DNA from: Bacteroidota bacterium
GTDB taxonomy: Bacteria; Bacteroidota; Bacteroidia; Flavobacteriales; Flavobacteriaceae
Assembly (NCBI GenBank): GCA_947447375.1
Contig: CANFJB010000001.1
Location: forward strand, 186,001 to 250,000
Length of the DNA stretch: 64,000 nucleotides
Direction of reading: 5' to 3'
Of the stretch, positions 34,426-43,738 are shown in pieces. Each line of letters begins with the position of its first letter. Within the stretch, counting starts at the first letter, position 1. The notes beneath the pieces are model-generated. The model saw only the letters and a list, made by a program, of their open reading frames with translations. It made no database searches and was not told the origin of the DNA. The translations under genes and the position numbers were made by a program.

Positions 34426-37275
34426 CTATCCCACTAAGTTTATTACCTTGCCAGGAACAATAATTACTTTGTTTGGCGTTCTTCCTTCTAATTGTTTGAT
34501 GGTGCGCTCATCTTTCATAATGATTTCCTGAATTTCAGCAACCGATAAATCCAAAGACAATTCAATGGTAAAACGCATTTTTCCATTGAAAGAAACTGGA
34601 TATTCTTTGCTGCTTTCCACCAAATATTTCTCGTTTACCACAGGAAAATCAACAGTTGAAATTGATTCAGAATACCCAAGCTGAGCCCATAATTCTTCTG
34701 CGATGTGAGGCGCATAAGGTGAAATTAATACTGCCAATGGTTCTAAAATGGCGCGTTCATGACAATTTTGAGCGGTCAATTCGTTTACACAAATCATAAA
34801 CTGAGAAACTGACGTATTGAAAGAGAAATTCTCAATGTCTTCATTTACTTTTTTGATGGTTTTGTGCAAACTTTTCAAACTGTCTTTCGATGGTTCGTTA
34901 CTGGTTACAACCCAACCGTTATTTTCGTCGTTATACAAACGCCATAATTTTTTTAAGAACCCAAAAACTCCCGAAATCCCAGCAGTATTCCAAGGTTTTG
35001 CTTGTTCCAATGGGCCTAAAAACATTTCGTACAATCGCAAGGTATCTGCGCCATATTCAGCACAAATATTATCTGGTGTAACTACGTTGTATTTCGATTT
35101 TGACATTTTTTCAACTTCGCGGCCAACAATATATTTCCCATTTTCTTCAGTAATGAAAACTGCGTCTTTGTATTCCTCTCTTGAGTTTTTGAAGGCCTCA
35201 ATATCTAATTCATCAGAAGTGTTTACTAAAGAAACATCTACGTGAAGTGCTTGAGTATTTAAGCCCGCAATCTTACTTTTTGTATAAAACGTATTGGCGC
35301 CTTCCTCTCTGTAAACAAAAGCACTCATTCCCAAAATCATTCCTTGATTGATCAATTTTTTGAACGGTTCTTCGGTTGGTGCAAAACCTTTGTCTTTTAG
35401 AAATTTATTCCAAAAACGAGAATACAATAAATGGCCAGTTGCATGTTCGCTTCCGCCAATGTATAAATCTACATTTTGCCAATAATCCAATGCCGATTTA
35501 TTTGCAAATTCGTCATTATTGTTTGCATCCATATAGCGCATCCAATACCACGAACTTCCCGCCCATCCTGGCATCGTATTCAATTCAAGTGGAAAAATCG
35601 TTTTATTGTCAATTGATTTTGTGTCAACTACTTTATTATTTATGGTATCCCAAGCCCAAACTGGAGCATTCCCTAATGGCGGTTGTCCATCTTCGGTTGG
35701 TAAATATTTTTCGACTTCTGGTAAAGCAATTGGCAAGTATTTGAAGTCAATCATTTGCGGCAAGCCATTTACATAATATACTGGGAAAGGCTCGCCCCAA
35801 TAGCGCTGACGAGAAAAAACCGCATCACGTAAGCGGTAATTGATTTTGCCTTTTCCTTGGTTTATTTTTTCTAATTCTTCAATGACTTTCTTAGTAGCTT
35901 GCTTATAATTCATCCCATTTAGGAAATCTGAATTGGCAATAACCACATTGTCTTTAGATCCGTATGCTTCTTTTGAAATATCAACATTGTCAAAAATATT
36001 TTTAATTGCTGGCATTCCGTTTTGACCTTTAAAGAAATTGGCGAAAGCATAATCTCTTTCATCGCCACAAGGAACCGCCATTACAGCACCCGTACCATAT
36101 CCAGCAAGAACATAATCGCCAATCCAAACGGGAATTGGTTCTTTCGAAAAAGGATGTTCGGCATAAGCACCAGTAAAAACTCCCGAAATGGTTTTCACAT
36201 CTGCCATTCTCTCGCGTTCCGATCGCTTTGCAGTTTTTTCAATATAGGCCTCAACTTCCTGTTTTTGCTCCGGAGTTGTTATTTGGGAAACCAATTCGTG
36301 CTCTGGGGCCAAGGTCATAAAAGTAACTCCGAAAATGGTATCGGGTCTTGTAGTAAATACAGAAATGGTTGTTGGTTGTTGGTTGTTGGTTGTTGGCATT
36401 ACATTAAAAGAAACCATCGCTCCCACCGATTTTCCAATCCAGTTTCTCTGACTTTCCTTGATGCTTTCGCTCCAATCGATATCGTTCAACCCTTGCAACA
36501 ATCGTTCAGCATAAGCAGAAATTCGCATGCTCCATTGGGTCATTTTTTTTCTAATAACAGGAAAACCACCACGTTCAGAAACACCATTCACAATTTCATC
36601 ATTTGCCAAGACGGTTCCTAATCCTGGGCACCAGTTAACTTCGGTTTCTGCCAAATACGTTAATCGGTATTTTAAAAGGATTTTTTGTTGTTGCTCATCA
36701 GAAAATGATTTCCAATCTGCAGCAGTAAATTCCTGAATTTCATCATCGCAAACTGCATTTACATTGGCATTTCCTTCATTTTCAAAAATTGAAATTAGGG
36801 TGGAAATATCTTCTGCTTTATCCGAATTATTATTGTACCAAGAATTGAATAATTGGATGAAAATCCACTGCGTATGTTTGTAATAATCGGCATTTGAAGT
36901 TCGAACTTCTCTTGACCAATCAAATGAAAATCCGATTTTGTCTAATTGTTCTCGGTATCTTGAAATGTTTTCTTTCGTTGTTTTGTCAGGATGCTGCCCA
37001 GTTTGAATAGCATATTGCTCGGCTGGCAACCCAAAGCTGTCGTATCCTTGTGGATGCAAAACATTGAATCCTTTGTGACGTTTAAAGCGCGCATAAATAT
37101 CGGAAGCGATATATCCTAATGGATGTCCAACGTGCAATCCAGCGCCTGAAGGATACGGAAACATGTCCAAAACGTAATATTTTGGTTTGTCAGAAATGTT
37201 TTTAGCAGCAAATGTTTGGTTTTCAGACCAATATTTTTGCCACTTGGATTCTACTTCGTTCGGATTGTATTTCAT
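34426..37275 (-). CDS. leuS: Leucine-tRNA ligase
   Basis: Charges tRNA-Leu. 949 residues from ATG 37275 (start MKYNPNEVESKWQKYWSEN); the frame extends 20 codons upstream but similarity starts here. Signatures: FPYPSGAGLHVGHPLGY (HIGH region), the CP1 editing domain with TTRPDTIFG-type motif (SVFTTRPDTIFGVTFM), and KMSKSKYN near residue 740. A simple repeat of the GTTGGTTGTTGG kind within codons of a Thr/Gln-rich patch (nt 36369-36398) is strain-variable-looking insertion between beta strands of the editing domain. Confidence 0.98.
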   Translation of the reverse strand: MKYNPNEVESKWQKYWSENQTFAAKNISDKPKYYVLDMFPYPSGAGLHVGHPLGYIASDIYARFKRHKGFNVLHPQGYDSFGLPAEQYAIQTGQHPDKTTKENISRYREQLDKIGFSFDWSREVRTSNADYYKHTQWIFIQLFNSWYNNNSDKAEDISTLISIFENEGNANVNAVCDDEIQEFTAADWKSFSDEQQQKILLKYRLTYLAETEVNWCPGLGTVLANDEIVNGVSERGGFPVIRKKMTQWSMRISAYAERLLQGLNDIDWSESIKESQRNWIGKSVGAMVSFNVMPTTNNQQPTTISVFTTRPDTIFGVTFMTLAPEHELVSQITTPEQKQEVEAYIEKTAKRSERERMADVKTISGVFTGAYAEHPFSKEPIPVWIGDYVLAGYGTGAVMAVPCGDERDYAFANFFKGQNGMPAIKNIFDNVDISKEAYGSKDNVVIANSDFLNGMNYKQATKKVIEELEKINQGKGKINYRLRDAVFSRQRYWGEPFPVYYVNGLPQMIDFKYLPIALPEVEKYLPTEDGQPPLGNAPVWAWDTINNKVVDTKSIDNKTIFPLELNTMPGWAGSSWYWMRYMDANNNDEFANKSALDYWQNVDLYIGGSEHATGHLLYSRFWNKFLKDKGFAPTEEPFKKLINQGMILGMSAFVYREEGANTFYTKSKIAGLNTQALHVDVSLVNTSDELDIEAFKNSREEYKDAVFITEENGKYIVGREVEKMSKSKYNVVTPDNICAEYGADTLRLYEMFLGPLEQAKPWNTAGISGVFGFLKKLWRLYNDENNGWVVTSNEPSKDSLKSLHKTIKKVNEDIENFSFNTSVSQFMICVNELTAQNCHERAILEPLAVLISPYAPHIAEELWAQLGYSESISTVDFPVVNEKYLVESSKEYPVSFNGKMRFTIELSLDLSVAEIQEIIMKDERTIKQLEGRTPNKVIIVPGKVINLVG

Positions 37276-37332
37276 CAAATTTAAGTTCTTTTTATTTATG
37301 CTATTTTGCTTTTGCAAATGTGAATCTGATTG

Positions 37333-37340
37333 CAAATTTA
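37333..37340 (-). promoter_or_regulatory. -7 box of leuS
   Basis: TAAATTTG on the minus strand, 57 bases before the start codon chosen for leuS. It lies inside or at the edge of the longer open frame and supports the later start. Confidence 0.55.
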
Positions 37341-37429
37341 CATTTATTGTACGAAAATTGAAACTTTGGTCGTTATTAAGTTTATTTAAAGAAATTCTTT
37401 GTTATTTTTACACTTTAATTTTATGATAT

Positions 37430-38305
37430 ATGAGTTCTTCGTACGATAAGTTTCAAAAACGCAGGTTAATTTCTTCCTATTTTTCAGTAGTACTGAGTGT
37501 ATTTTTAGTATTGTTTTTAGTTGGTATTTTAGGGTTATTTGTTCTGAATTCCAAGAAATTATCAGATGATTTTAAGGAGCAAATAGCAATGACTGTTTTC
37601 TTTAAAGAGGAAGCTCACGATACCATTTTAAAAAATTTCGCTGCTGAATTAAAAACGGCAAAATATGTAAAATCTAGCGTTTTTGTATCAAAAGAAGACG
37701 CAGCAAAAGTGCACACCGAAATAATTGGTGAAGATTTCATGACGTTTTTAGGAGCAAATCCATTACAAAATTCCTTCGACATTCACTTGAAAGCCGATTA
37801 TATTGATTCCAATAATATTCGGAAAATCGAAAGTAAACTTCGTGAAAATCCTATGATTTCTGATATTGTTTATGACAAACAATTAGTTAACTTAGTAAAC
37901 GACAATATTAAAAAAGTGAGTATGTGGATTTTAATAATCAGCGGATTTCTAACATTAGTTGCCGTATTATTAATAAATAGCTCGATGAGATTGTCAATTC
38001 ATTCGAATCGTTTTATTATTAAAACCATGCAAATGGTGGGAGCTACAAAGGCATTTATCAGAAAACCATTCATTTGGAAAAGTATAAAATTAGGGTTGAT
38101 TGGTTCTGCATTAGCGGTAGTTTCTTTAATTATAACCCTATTGTATTTAGATTCTAGTTATCCGAATTTGGGAATATTAGATGAAAAATTCCTTATAACA
38201 TTAGTGCTTTTAGGAGTTGTAGCTGTTGGAGTAATCATCACTTGGGTTAGTACTTATTTTGCCACTCAACGTTTTTTAAATTTAAGAACAGACGACTTAT
38301 ATTAA
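37430..38305 (+). CDS. ftsX: Cell division permease-like protein FtsX
   Basis: 291 residues, with an N-terminal TM segment (about 15-38), an extracytoplasmic domain (40-165) and three further TM segments (about 172-190, 222-245, 260-282) ending in the FtsX domain. With the ATPase FtsE it controls septal peptidoglycan hydrolases. ftsE is not adjacent, which is usual in Bacteroidota. It heads a run ftsX-DUF3098-uppP-truB. Confidence 0.95.
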   Translation: MSSSYDKFQKRRLISSYFSVVLSVFLVLFLVGILGLFVLNSKKLSDDFKEQIAMTVFFKEEAHDTILKNFAAELKTAKYVKSSVFVSKEDAAKVHTEIIGEDFMTFLGANPLQNSFDIHLKADYIDSNNIRKIESKLRENPMISDIVYDKQLVNLVNDNIKKVSMWILIISGFLTLVAVLLINSSMRLSIHSNRFIIKTMQMVGATKAFIRKPFIWKSIKLGLIGSALAVVSLIITLLYLDSSYPNLGILDEKFLITLVLLGVVAVGVIITWVSTYFATQRFLNLRTDDLY

Positions 38306-38306
38306 T

Positions 38307-38338
38307 GGTTATTCGTTGATTTGGTTATTCGTTTAATC
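38307..38338 (+). repeat. Two tandem 16-bp units, locus C
   Basis: GGTTATTCGTTGATTT (38307-38322) and GGTTATTCGTTTAATC (38323-38338), same unit as at 33525-33572, placed directly after the ftsX stop codon. Confidence 0.85.
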
Positions 38339-38374
38339 GAAATAAAACCATTCAACATTGTAAATAAAAAACAT

Positions 38375-38614
38375 ATGAAAAACAACGATCAAAAACCAGA
38401 ATTTCTATTTGAAAATATAAATTACAAAATCCTTTTAATCGGAATTGGAGTAATCGCATTAGGATTCATTTTAATGTCGGGTGGAGGAAGTGATGATCCT
38501 AAAGTTTTCAATGAAGCCGTATTTAGCTTCCGAAGAATTCGCTTGGCGCCAACAGTGGTTTTAATCGGTTTTGGAATTACAATTTTCTCTATTTTCAAAA
38601 ATCCTAAGAAATAA
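38375..38614 (+). CDS. DUF3098 membrane protein
   Basis: 79 residues from ATG 38375; an earlier in-frame ATG (38321) lies in the 16-bp repeat and is rejected. Two TM segments (about 17-36 and 57-73) separated by GGGSDDPKVFNEAVFSFRRI, the DUF3098 signature. The family always follows ftsX in Bacteroidota, and probably works with cell division or with UppP. Function unknown. Confidence 0.9.
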   Translation: MKNNDQKPEFLFENINYKILLIGIGVIALGFILMSGGGSDDPKVFNEAVFSFRRIRLAPTVVLIGFGITIFSIFKNPKK

Positions 38615-38617
38615 TTG

Positions 38618-39403
38618 ATGACTACAATTCAAGCATTTATATTGTCAATTATTGAAGGAATAACAGAATTTCTTCCTGTTTCTTCAACCGGTCATATGAT
38701 CCTTGCAAGTAGTTTTTTCGGTATTGAACACGACGATTTTACCAAACTTTTTACCATCGTAATTCAATTAGGAGCCATTCTTTCGGTTATCGTTTTGTAT
38801 TTCAAACGCTTTTTTCAAACATTTGAATTCTATTTCAAAATAGTAGTTGGTTTTATTCCTGCTGTTATTTTAGGATTACTTTTTGCTAAAAAAATAGATG
38901 CTTTATTAGAAAACCCCGTTACCGTTGCTGTTTCCCTATTAATAGGTGGAATTTTACTTTTGAAAGTGGACGATTGGTTTGGAAATTCATCCGAAACAGA
39001 AATTACCTATCCTACCGCACTTAAAATTGGTTTGTTCCAATGTATCGCAATGATTCCAGGTGTTTCAAGAAGTGGAGCAAGCATTGTTGGCGGAATGTCT
39101 CAAAAATTAACACGTTCGGCAGCAGCAGAATTCTCCTTCTTTTTAGCAGTTCCAACTATGTTTGGCGCAACTTTAAAAAAATGTTACGACTATTATAAAG
39201 ACGGATTTGTCTTGACACACGATCAAATTAATTTTCTAATAATAGGTAATGTAGTAGCTTTTATTGTAGCATTAATTGCAATTAAAACTTTTATTGGTTT
39301 CATAAGCAAAAATGGTTTTAAAGTTTTTGGTTATTACCGAATTATTGCAGGAATAACTTTATTGATCATACACTTTTTTGTTCATTCCTTGACCATTATT
39401 TAA
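38618..39403 (+). CDS. uppP: Undecaprenyl-diphosphate phosphatase
   Basis: 261 residues from ATG 38618 (a TTG one codon earlier is less likely). Removes a phosphate from undecaprenyl diphosphate so the lipid carrier of cell wall synthesis can be reused; confers bacitracin tolerance. Signatures [15 protein letters not shown] near 12-26 and [10 protein letters not shown] near 148-157 are intact; about seven hydrophobic segments. Its stop overlaps the truB start by one base. Confidence 0.97.
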   Translation: MTTIQAFILSIIEGITEFLPVSSTGHMILASSFFGIEHDDFTKLFTIVIQLGAILSVIVLYFKRFFQTFEFYFKIVVGFIPAVILGLLFAKKIDALLENPVTVAVSLLIGGILLLKVDDWFGNSSETEITYPTALKIGLFQCIAMIPGVSRSGASIVGGMSQKLTRSAAAEFSFFLAVPTMFGATLKKCYDYYKDGFVLTHDQINFLIIGNVVAFIVALIAIKTFIGFISKNGFKVFGYYRIIAGITLLIIHFFVHSLTII

Positions 39404-40089
39404 TGACTTCCGAAGACTACCAAAACGGACAGATTTTATTAATTGACAAGCCATTGAATTGGACTTCCTTTCAAGCGGTCAACAAGATTAAATATGCCTT
39501 AATTAATAAAGTTGGTCTTCCAAAAAAATTTAAAATAGGTCACGCAGGAACGTTAGATCCTTTGGCATCGGGACTTTTACTTATTTGCACAGGCAAATTC
39601 ACCAAAAAAATTTCCGAATTACAAGGACAAGCTAAAGAATATACAGGAACATTCTTCATTGGTGCAACAACTCCATCGTACGATTTAGAAACAGAAATTG
39701 ACGAAACTTTTTCGATTTCTCATATTGATAACGAATTAATTCATGAAACTGTAAAACAATTTTTAGGGAAAATAAATCAAAAACCGCCTATTTATTCTGC
39801 AATAAAAAAAGATGGCGTTCGACTTTATGAACACGCTAGAGCTGGTGAAATTATTGAAATTGAATTCCGAAAAACTACAATTCACGAATTTGAAATTACA
39901 AGAATCGCATTGCCAGAAATAGATTTTAGAGTAGTTTGCAGTAAAGGAACCTACATCCGTTCGCTTGCATTCGATTTTGGCAAAGCACTAAATTCAGGCG
40001 CTCACTTAACCGCATTAAGAAGAACAAAAATTGGTGATTATTCTATTGAAAATGCAATAGATGTTATTGAATTTGAAGCTAGTTTATGA
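39403..40089 (+). CDS. truB: tRNA pseudouridine-55 synthase
   Basis: 228 residues; makes pseudouridine 55 in the T loop of tRNAs. The catalytic Asp52 sits in HAGTLDPLASGLL, and KPPIYSAIKKDGVRLYE and CSKGTYIRSLA are the other family motifs. The C-terminal PUA domain is short, as in other Bacteroidota. It overlaps uppP by one base and the next gene by four. Confidence 0.97.
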   Translation: MTSEDYQNGQILLIDKPLNWTSFQAVNKIKYALINKVGLPKKFKIGHAGTLDPLASGLLLICTGKFTKKISELQGQAKEYTGTFFIGATTPSYDLETEIDETFSISHIDNELIHETVKQFLGKINQKPPIYSAIKKDGVRLYEHARAGEIIEIEFRKTTIHEFEITRIALPEIDFRVVCSKGTYIRSLAFDFGKALNSGAHLTALRRTKIGDYSIENAIDVIEFEASL

Positions 40090-40613
40090 AGAAAATTATT
40101 ACCCTTCTACTCATAATAATTGTAAGTTCGTCATACTCACAAGAAATTAAAAATCGATATTATCAAGCTGAAATTGCTACTCCATTAATAATAAATTCAA
40201 CCTATGGCGAATTTGACACATTGGGAAATCGAAGTGATTATTGGTTCCTTCCTGATGGATTAAGTTTTAAATTTGGCGTGGGAGTTCATCAAAAAAAATG
40301 GGTAGCGGTAGGAATTCATTCAGGAATTGATTGGCTTGGAAGTAATAAACTAGTTGTTGTTCCAGTATTTGCCAATTTTAGATTGAGTCCGAAAATAAGT
40401 CAGGATTCACGAATATATATGCAATTTGGATATGGAAAAACAATCGGACTTGGCAGAGGAAGTTTAATTGGCGATTACAAAAAAATCAATTTTGGAGTTG
40501 AAAATGAAGATGGATTATCAATTTATATTCAATTGGCAAACTTCGGAATTCCATTTAAAAATTTAGATTCGGTTGGTAGTTTTAGTATTGGAATTGCATT
40601 AACAACATTTTAA
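40086..40613 (+). CDS. Secreted hypothetical protein, beta-rich
   Basis: 175 residues, overlapping truB by ATGA. N-terminal signal peptide (MKKIITLLLIIIVSSSYSQ), then alternating strands with glycines and aromatics (KFGVGVHQKKWVAVGIHSG and IYMQFGYGKTIGLGRGSL), as in an outer-membrane barrel or porin-like fold. No known family recognised. It converges with the thioredoxin-like gene, with 15 bases of overlap. Confidence 0.75.
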   Translation: MKKIITLLLIIIVSSSYSQEIKNRYYQAEIATPLIINSTYGEFDTLGNRSDYWFLPDGLSFKFGVGVHQKKWVAVGIHSGIDWLGSNKLVVVPVFANFRLSPKISQDSRIYMQFGYGKTIGLGRGSLIGDYKKINFGVENEDGLSIYIQLANFGIPFKNLDSVGSFSIGIALTTF

Positions 40614-41198
40614 TAATTCGATAATTTCCTTCTGTGTTGAAAGTCCTTTGTCGTGTAAATACCACATTTGCAATTCTGCTTTTATAGTATCGTCAATAAC
40701 TCCAAATTTCTCTTTATAATTTTGAATTAATTCAACTGCGCCTTTTGGTCTAGGTCCCCAATCTGCAATAACTTCCAAAGAAATTTTATCTAAAATTATC
40801 AATTTTGGTATCGACTTATTCCCATTGGTAAGAAATAAATTCATCAACGACTCATTTTCATCACGAAAAACAATTTTTAAATCAATTTGATCAGAAACTT
40901 CACTCATTTTATTGAATATTGGAAGTATTTGAGCGGCATCTCCGCACCAACCTTCAGCAATAACTAACCAAATGTGTTGAGATTGAATTGACTTTAATTT
41001 AGAAATTATCGCTTCATCAACAATCATAGTTTTGTCTAAACGATGCATTCTTGTTTCGTTTAACCGACTATAATTGACCAATGCTTCCGTTTGCGAAGCA
41101 CCTGAAGTCATGCCTTCTTTTAGTAAATCGGCAATTGTTTTTCTATAATCTTGATATGAATAACTATTGTTTAAAGCAGATTTAAATATCTCTTTCAT
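40599..41198 (-). CDS. Thioredoxin family protein
   Basis: 199 residues, cytoplasmic (no signal peptide). The redox-type motif is AEGWCGDAAQILPIF, where the second Cys of CxxC is replaced by Asp-Ala (WCGDA), as in the thioredoxin_9 group of Bacteroidota and Firmicutes. A single Cys suggests a thiol-binding or peroxidase-like rather than a classical disulfide-reducing role. IPKLIILD gives the cis-Pro loop. Confidence 0.88.
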   Translation of the reverse strand: MKEIFKSALNNSYSYQDYRKTIADLLKEGMTSGASQTEALVNYSRLNETRMHRLDKTMIVDEAIISKLKSIQSQHIWLVIAEGWCGDAAQILPIFNKMSEVSDQIDLKIVFRDENESLMNLFLTNGNKSIPKLIILDKISLEVIADWGPRPKGAVELIQNYKEKFGVIDDTIKAELQMWYLHDKGLSTQKEIIELLKCC

Positions 41199-41335
41199 AA
41201 AATTGTTTTTACAAAATTACGAATTACCCGAATTTTATTTATGATAAATATCACATTCAGTTGAAATGTAACTATTTGATAAAGGAGAAAGTTCAAAAAA
41301 AAGAAGAACACTATTTAATAAAAAAAGAATATGTC

Positions 41336-41343
41336 TATATTTG
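41336..41343 (+). promoter_or_regulatory. -7 box of pyrH-frr
   Basis: TATATTTG, 21 bases before the pyrH start codon. Confidence 0.55.
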
Positions 41344-41364
41344 CATCATACAACTCAATAAATT

Positions 41365-42072
41365 ATGAAATACAAAAGAATTCTTCTGAAACTAAGCGGT
41401 GAAGCGCTAATGGGTGACCGACAATATGGAATTGATCCGTCAAGATTGGCAGAATATGCCGAAGAAATCAAAAAAATTCACGATCAAGGAGTGCAAATTG
41501 CAATTGTAATTGGTGGTGGAAACATATTTAGAGGAGTTGCTGGCGCAAGTAATGGAATGGATCGTGTTCAAGGCGATTACATGGGAATGCTTGCTACTGT
41601 TATAAATGGAATGGCTTTGCAAGGAGCTTTAGAAGAAAAAGGAATGTTAACCAGATTGCAAACTGCTTTAAAAATTGAAGCAATTGCAGAACCTTATATC
41701 AAAAGAAGAGCTGTTCGTCATCTTGAAAAAGGAAGAATTGTAATTTTTGGAGCTGGAACTGGAAATCCCTATTTTACAACCGATACTGCAGCAGTTTTGA
41801 GAGGTGTTGAAATTCATGCTGATGTGATTTTGAAAGGAACTCGTGTGGATGGAATTTACACTGCAGATCCTGAAAAAGATACAAATGCAACCAAATTTGA
41901 TTCTATTTCATTTGACGATGTAATCAAAAAAGGGCTGAATGTAATGGACTCAACGGCATTTACATTAAGTCAAGAAAACAAATTACCAATTGTAGTTTTT
42001 GATATGAACAAGGAAGGTAATTTACTAAAAATTTGCGAAGGCAAAAACATTGGAACAATAGTAAACGTATAA
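41365..42072 (+). CDS. pyrH: UMP kinase
   Basis: 235 residues of the amino acid kinase fold; phosphorylates UMP to UDP. Motifs: [13 protein letters not shown] at the start, [26 protein letters not shown], and [11 protein letters not shown]. Followed 36 bases later by frr, the conserved bacterial order. Confidence 0.98.
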   Translation: MKYKRILLKLSGEALMGDRQYGIDPSRLAEYAEEIKKIHDQGVQIAIVIGGGNIFRGVAGASNGMDRVQGDYMGMLATVINGMALQGALEEKGMLTRLQTALKIEAIAEPYIKRRAVRHLEKGRIVIFGAGTGNPYFTTDTAAVLRGVEIHADVILKGTRVDGIYTADPEKDTNATKFDSISFDDVIKKGLNVMDSTAFTLSQENKLPIVVFDMNKEGNLLKICEGKNIGTIVNV

Positions 42073-42108
42073 GTATATTGCTGAAAGGCAATAATAAGTT
42101 AGAAAAAA

Positions 42109-42672
42109 ATGACCGAAGAAATTGAATTTATTTTAGAAAGTACTGAAGAATCTATGCAAGGTTCTATTGCGCATTTAGAAAAAGAATTTCTAAATATTCG
42201 TGCTGGGAAAGCTTCTCCAGCTATGTTGGGAAGTGTTTTTGTGGATTACTATGGAGCAGCGACTCCACTTTCACAAGTTTCAAAAATTAGTGTTCCCGAT
42301 GCTAGAACGATTACGCTTCAACCTTTTGAAAAAAACATGTTGCAAGCAATTGAAAAAGCAATTATGATAGCAAATATTGGATTTAATCCAATGAATAATG
42401 GGGATGTAATTATCATTAGCGTACCGCCATTAACCGAAGAACGAAGACGAGAATTAGCAAAGCAGGCAAAAGCGGAAGCAGAAGATGCTAAAATTGGTGT
42501 TCGAAATGTTCGTAAAGATTCGAATAATGAAATTAAAAAATTAGAAAAAGACGGAACTTCAGAAGACGTTTGCAAAAGTGCTGAGGACGAAGTTCAAAAT
42601 TTAACGAACAGTTTCATTAAAAAAATAGACGAACTTTTAGCTGAAAAAGAAGCTGAAATTATGAAAGTCTAA
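42109..42672 (+). CDS. frr: Ribosome recycling factor
   Basis: 187 residues; splits post-termination ribosomes with EF-G. The three-helix bundle carries HLEKEFLNIRAGKASPAML near 22-40 and VRNVRKDSNNEIKKLEKDG near 130-148. Length is normal. It is followed by a terminator. Confidence 0.98.
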   Translation: MTEEIEFILESTEESMQGSIAHLEKEFLNIRAGKASPAMLGSVFVDYYGAATPLSQVSKISVPDARTITLQPFEKNMLQAIEKAIMIANIGFNPMNNGDVIIISVPPLTEERRRELAKQAKAEAEDAKIGVRNVRKDSNNEIKKLEKDGTSEDVCKSAEDEVQNLTNSFIKKIDELLAEKEAEIMKV

Positions 42673-42687
42673 TTTCAATAAAAATTT

Positions 42688-42712
42688 AAATCCGCTCAAT
42701 GCGGATTTTTTT
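42688..42712 (+). terminator. Terminator after frr
   Basis: AAATCCGC / GCGGATTT stem with a 5-base loop and a T run. Confidence 0.85.
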
Positions 42713-42714
42713 AT

Positions 42715-42746
42715 AAAAAAACCCATTTCTTTCGAAATGGGTTTTT
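42715..42746 (-). terminator. Terminator of the rplU-rpmA operon (bidirectional)
   Basis: AAAAACCCATTTC / GAAATGGGTTTTT perfect stem with a TTTC loop, flanked by A and T runs; serves rpmA on the minus strand. Confidence 0.88.
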
Positions 42747-42770
42747 AATATTTTGGGAAAATCTAGTTTA

Positions 42771-43031
42771 TTATGCTTCGAATGGAAGAATAGAAACGTA
42801 TGATTTATTTTCACCTTTTTTCTGGAACTTAACAAGACCATCCACTTTTGCATGTAGCGTGTGATCTTTACCCATGTAAACATTTTCACCTGGATTGTGT
42901 TTAGAACCTCTTTGTCTTACGATGATGTTACCAGCAATAGCAGCTTGTCCACCAAAAATCTTAACGCCTAAACGTTTTGATTCTGATTCTCTACCATTCT
43001 TCGAACTACCGACACCTTTCTTGTGAGCCAT
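42771..43031 (-). CDS. rpmA: 50S ribosomal protein L27
   Basis: 86 residues. Starts [20 protein letters not shown], the unprocessed form usual outside Firmicutes, so the flexible N-terminus can reach the peptidyl transferase centre. Conserved RQRG and [12 protein letters not shown] are present. Second gene of the rplU-rpmA operon, 23 bases after rplU. Confidence 0.98.
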   Translation of the reverse strand: MAHKKGVGSSKNGRESESKRLGVKIFGGQAAIAGNIIVRQRGSKHNPGENVYMGKDHTLHAKVDGLVKFQKKGENKSYVSILPFEA

Positions 43032-43054
43032 GACGTATAAGTTTTATAGTGTTA

Positions 43055-43483
43055 TTATTCTTTTGTGTCTTCTTTTTTAGCTTTTGGAGCTTTTTTTACT
43101 TTAGGTACTGCTACTTCTTCAGTTGCTTCTACTTCTACTGCTGCTTTTTTAGGAGCTGCTTTTTTAGGAGCTGATGTCGAAATTCCTTCTATTACAATTT
43201 GAGTAAGATACTGACGGTGTCCGTTTCTTTTTTTGTAACCTTTTCTTCTTTTCTTTTTGAAAACGATTACTTTATCTCCTTTTAAGTGTTGTAACACTTT
43301 GGCTTCTACTGAAGCACCTTCTATAGCTGGGGCGCCTAAAGTGATTGTACCGTTATCATCTAACAAAAGAACTTTGTCGAAAGTAACTTTCGATCCTTCT
43401 TCACTTGCTAAACGATTAACATAAACCTTTAGATCTTTGCTAACTTTAAATTGATGCCCTGCTATCTCTACGATTGCGTACAT
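43055..43483 (-). CDS. rplU: 50S ribosomal protein L21
   Basis: 142 residues: the normal L21 core of about 103 (YAIVEIAGHQFKVS at the start, KKRRKGYKKRNGHRQYLT near the end), followed by an Ala/Lys/Val/Glu-rich tail of about 37 residues (SAPKKAAPKKAAVEVEATEE...). Such low-complexity tails are seen in Bacteroidota L21 and are probably disordered. Confidence 0.97.
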   Translation of the reverse strand: MYAIVEIAGHQFKVSKDLKVYVNRLASEEGSKVTFDKVLLLDDNGTITLGAPAIEGASVEAKVLQHLKGDKVIVFKKKRRKGYKKRNGHRQYLTQIVIEGISTSAPKKAAPKKAAVEVEATEEVAVPKVKKAPKAKKEDTKE

Positions 43484-43678
43484 AACAATATTGTTTAATT
43501 AATTTTTAAGAGTGCAAATATACCAATAAATATTTAATGTGCAACCCATTAAGTAAAAAAACCAAAATAACCCATAATTATTAGGGTTTTCATCAATGCA
43601 AAACTTTTATTTGATTATTAAAAAGTTAAATTCTGTTAAATAAAAAGGGCTTTGAGCAACTTGTAATTGAAAAAAAGT

Positions 43679-43686
43679 TATTTTTG
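43679..43686 (+). promoter_or_regulatory. -7 box of the M16 peptidase pair
   Basis: TATTTTTG, 52 bases before the start codon. Confidence 0.5.
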
Positions 43687-43738
43687 AGCTACTATTTATT
43701 AGAAATAGAAAAATTTCAAACCAATTTATTAATCTTTT

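Noticed and set aside
36022..36621. 199-codon plus-strand frame within leuS
   Set aside because: It is antisense to an intact leuS and shows no protein-like features.
38321..38374. Longer start for the DUF3098 gene
   Set aside because: The 18 extra codons are translated from the 16-bp repeat.
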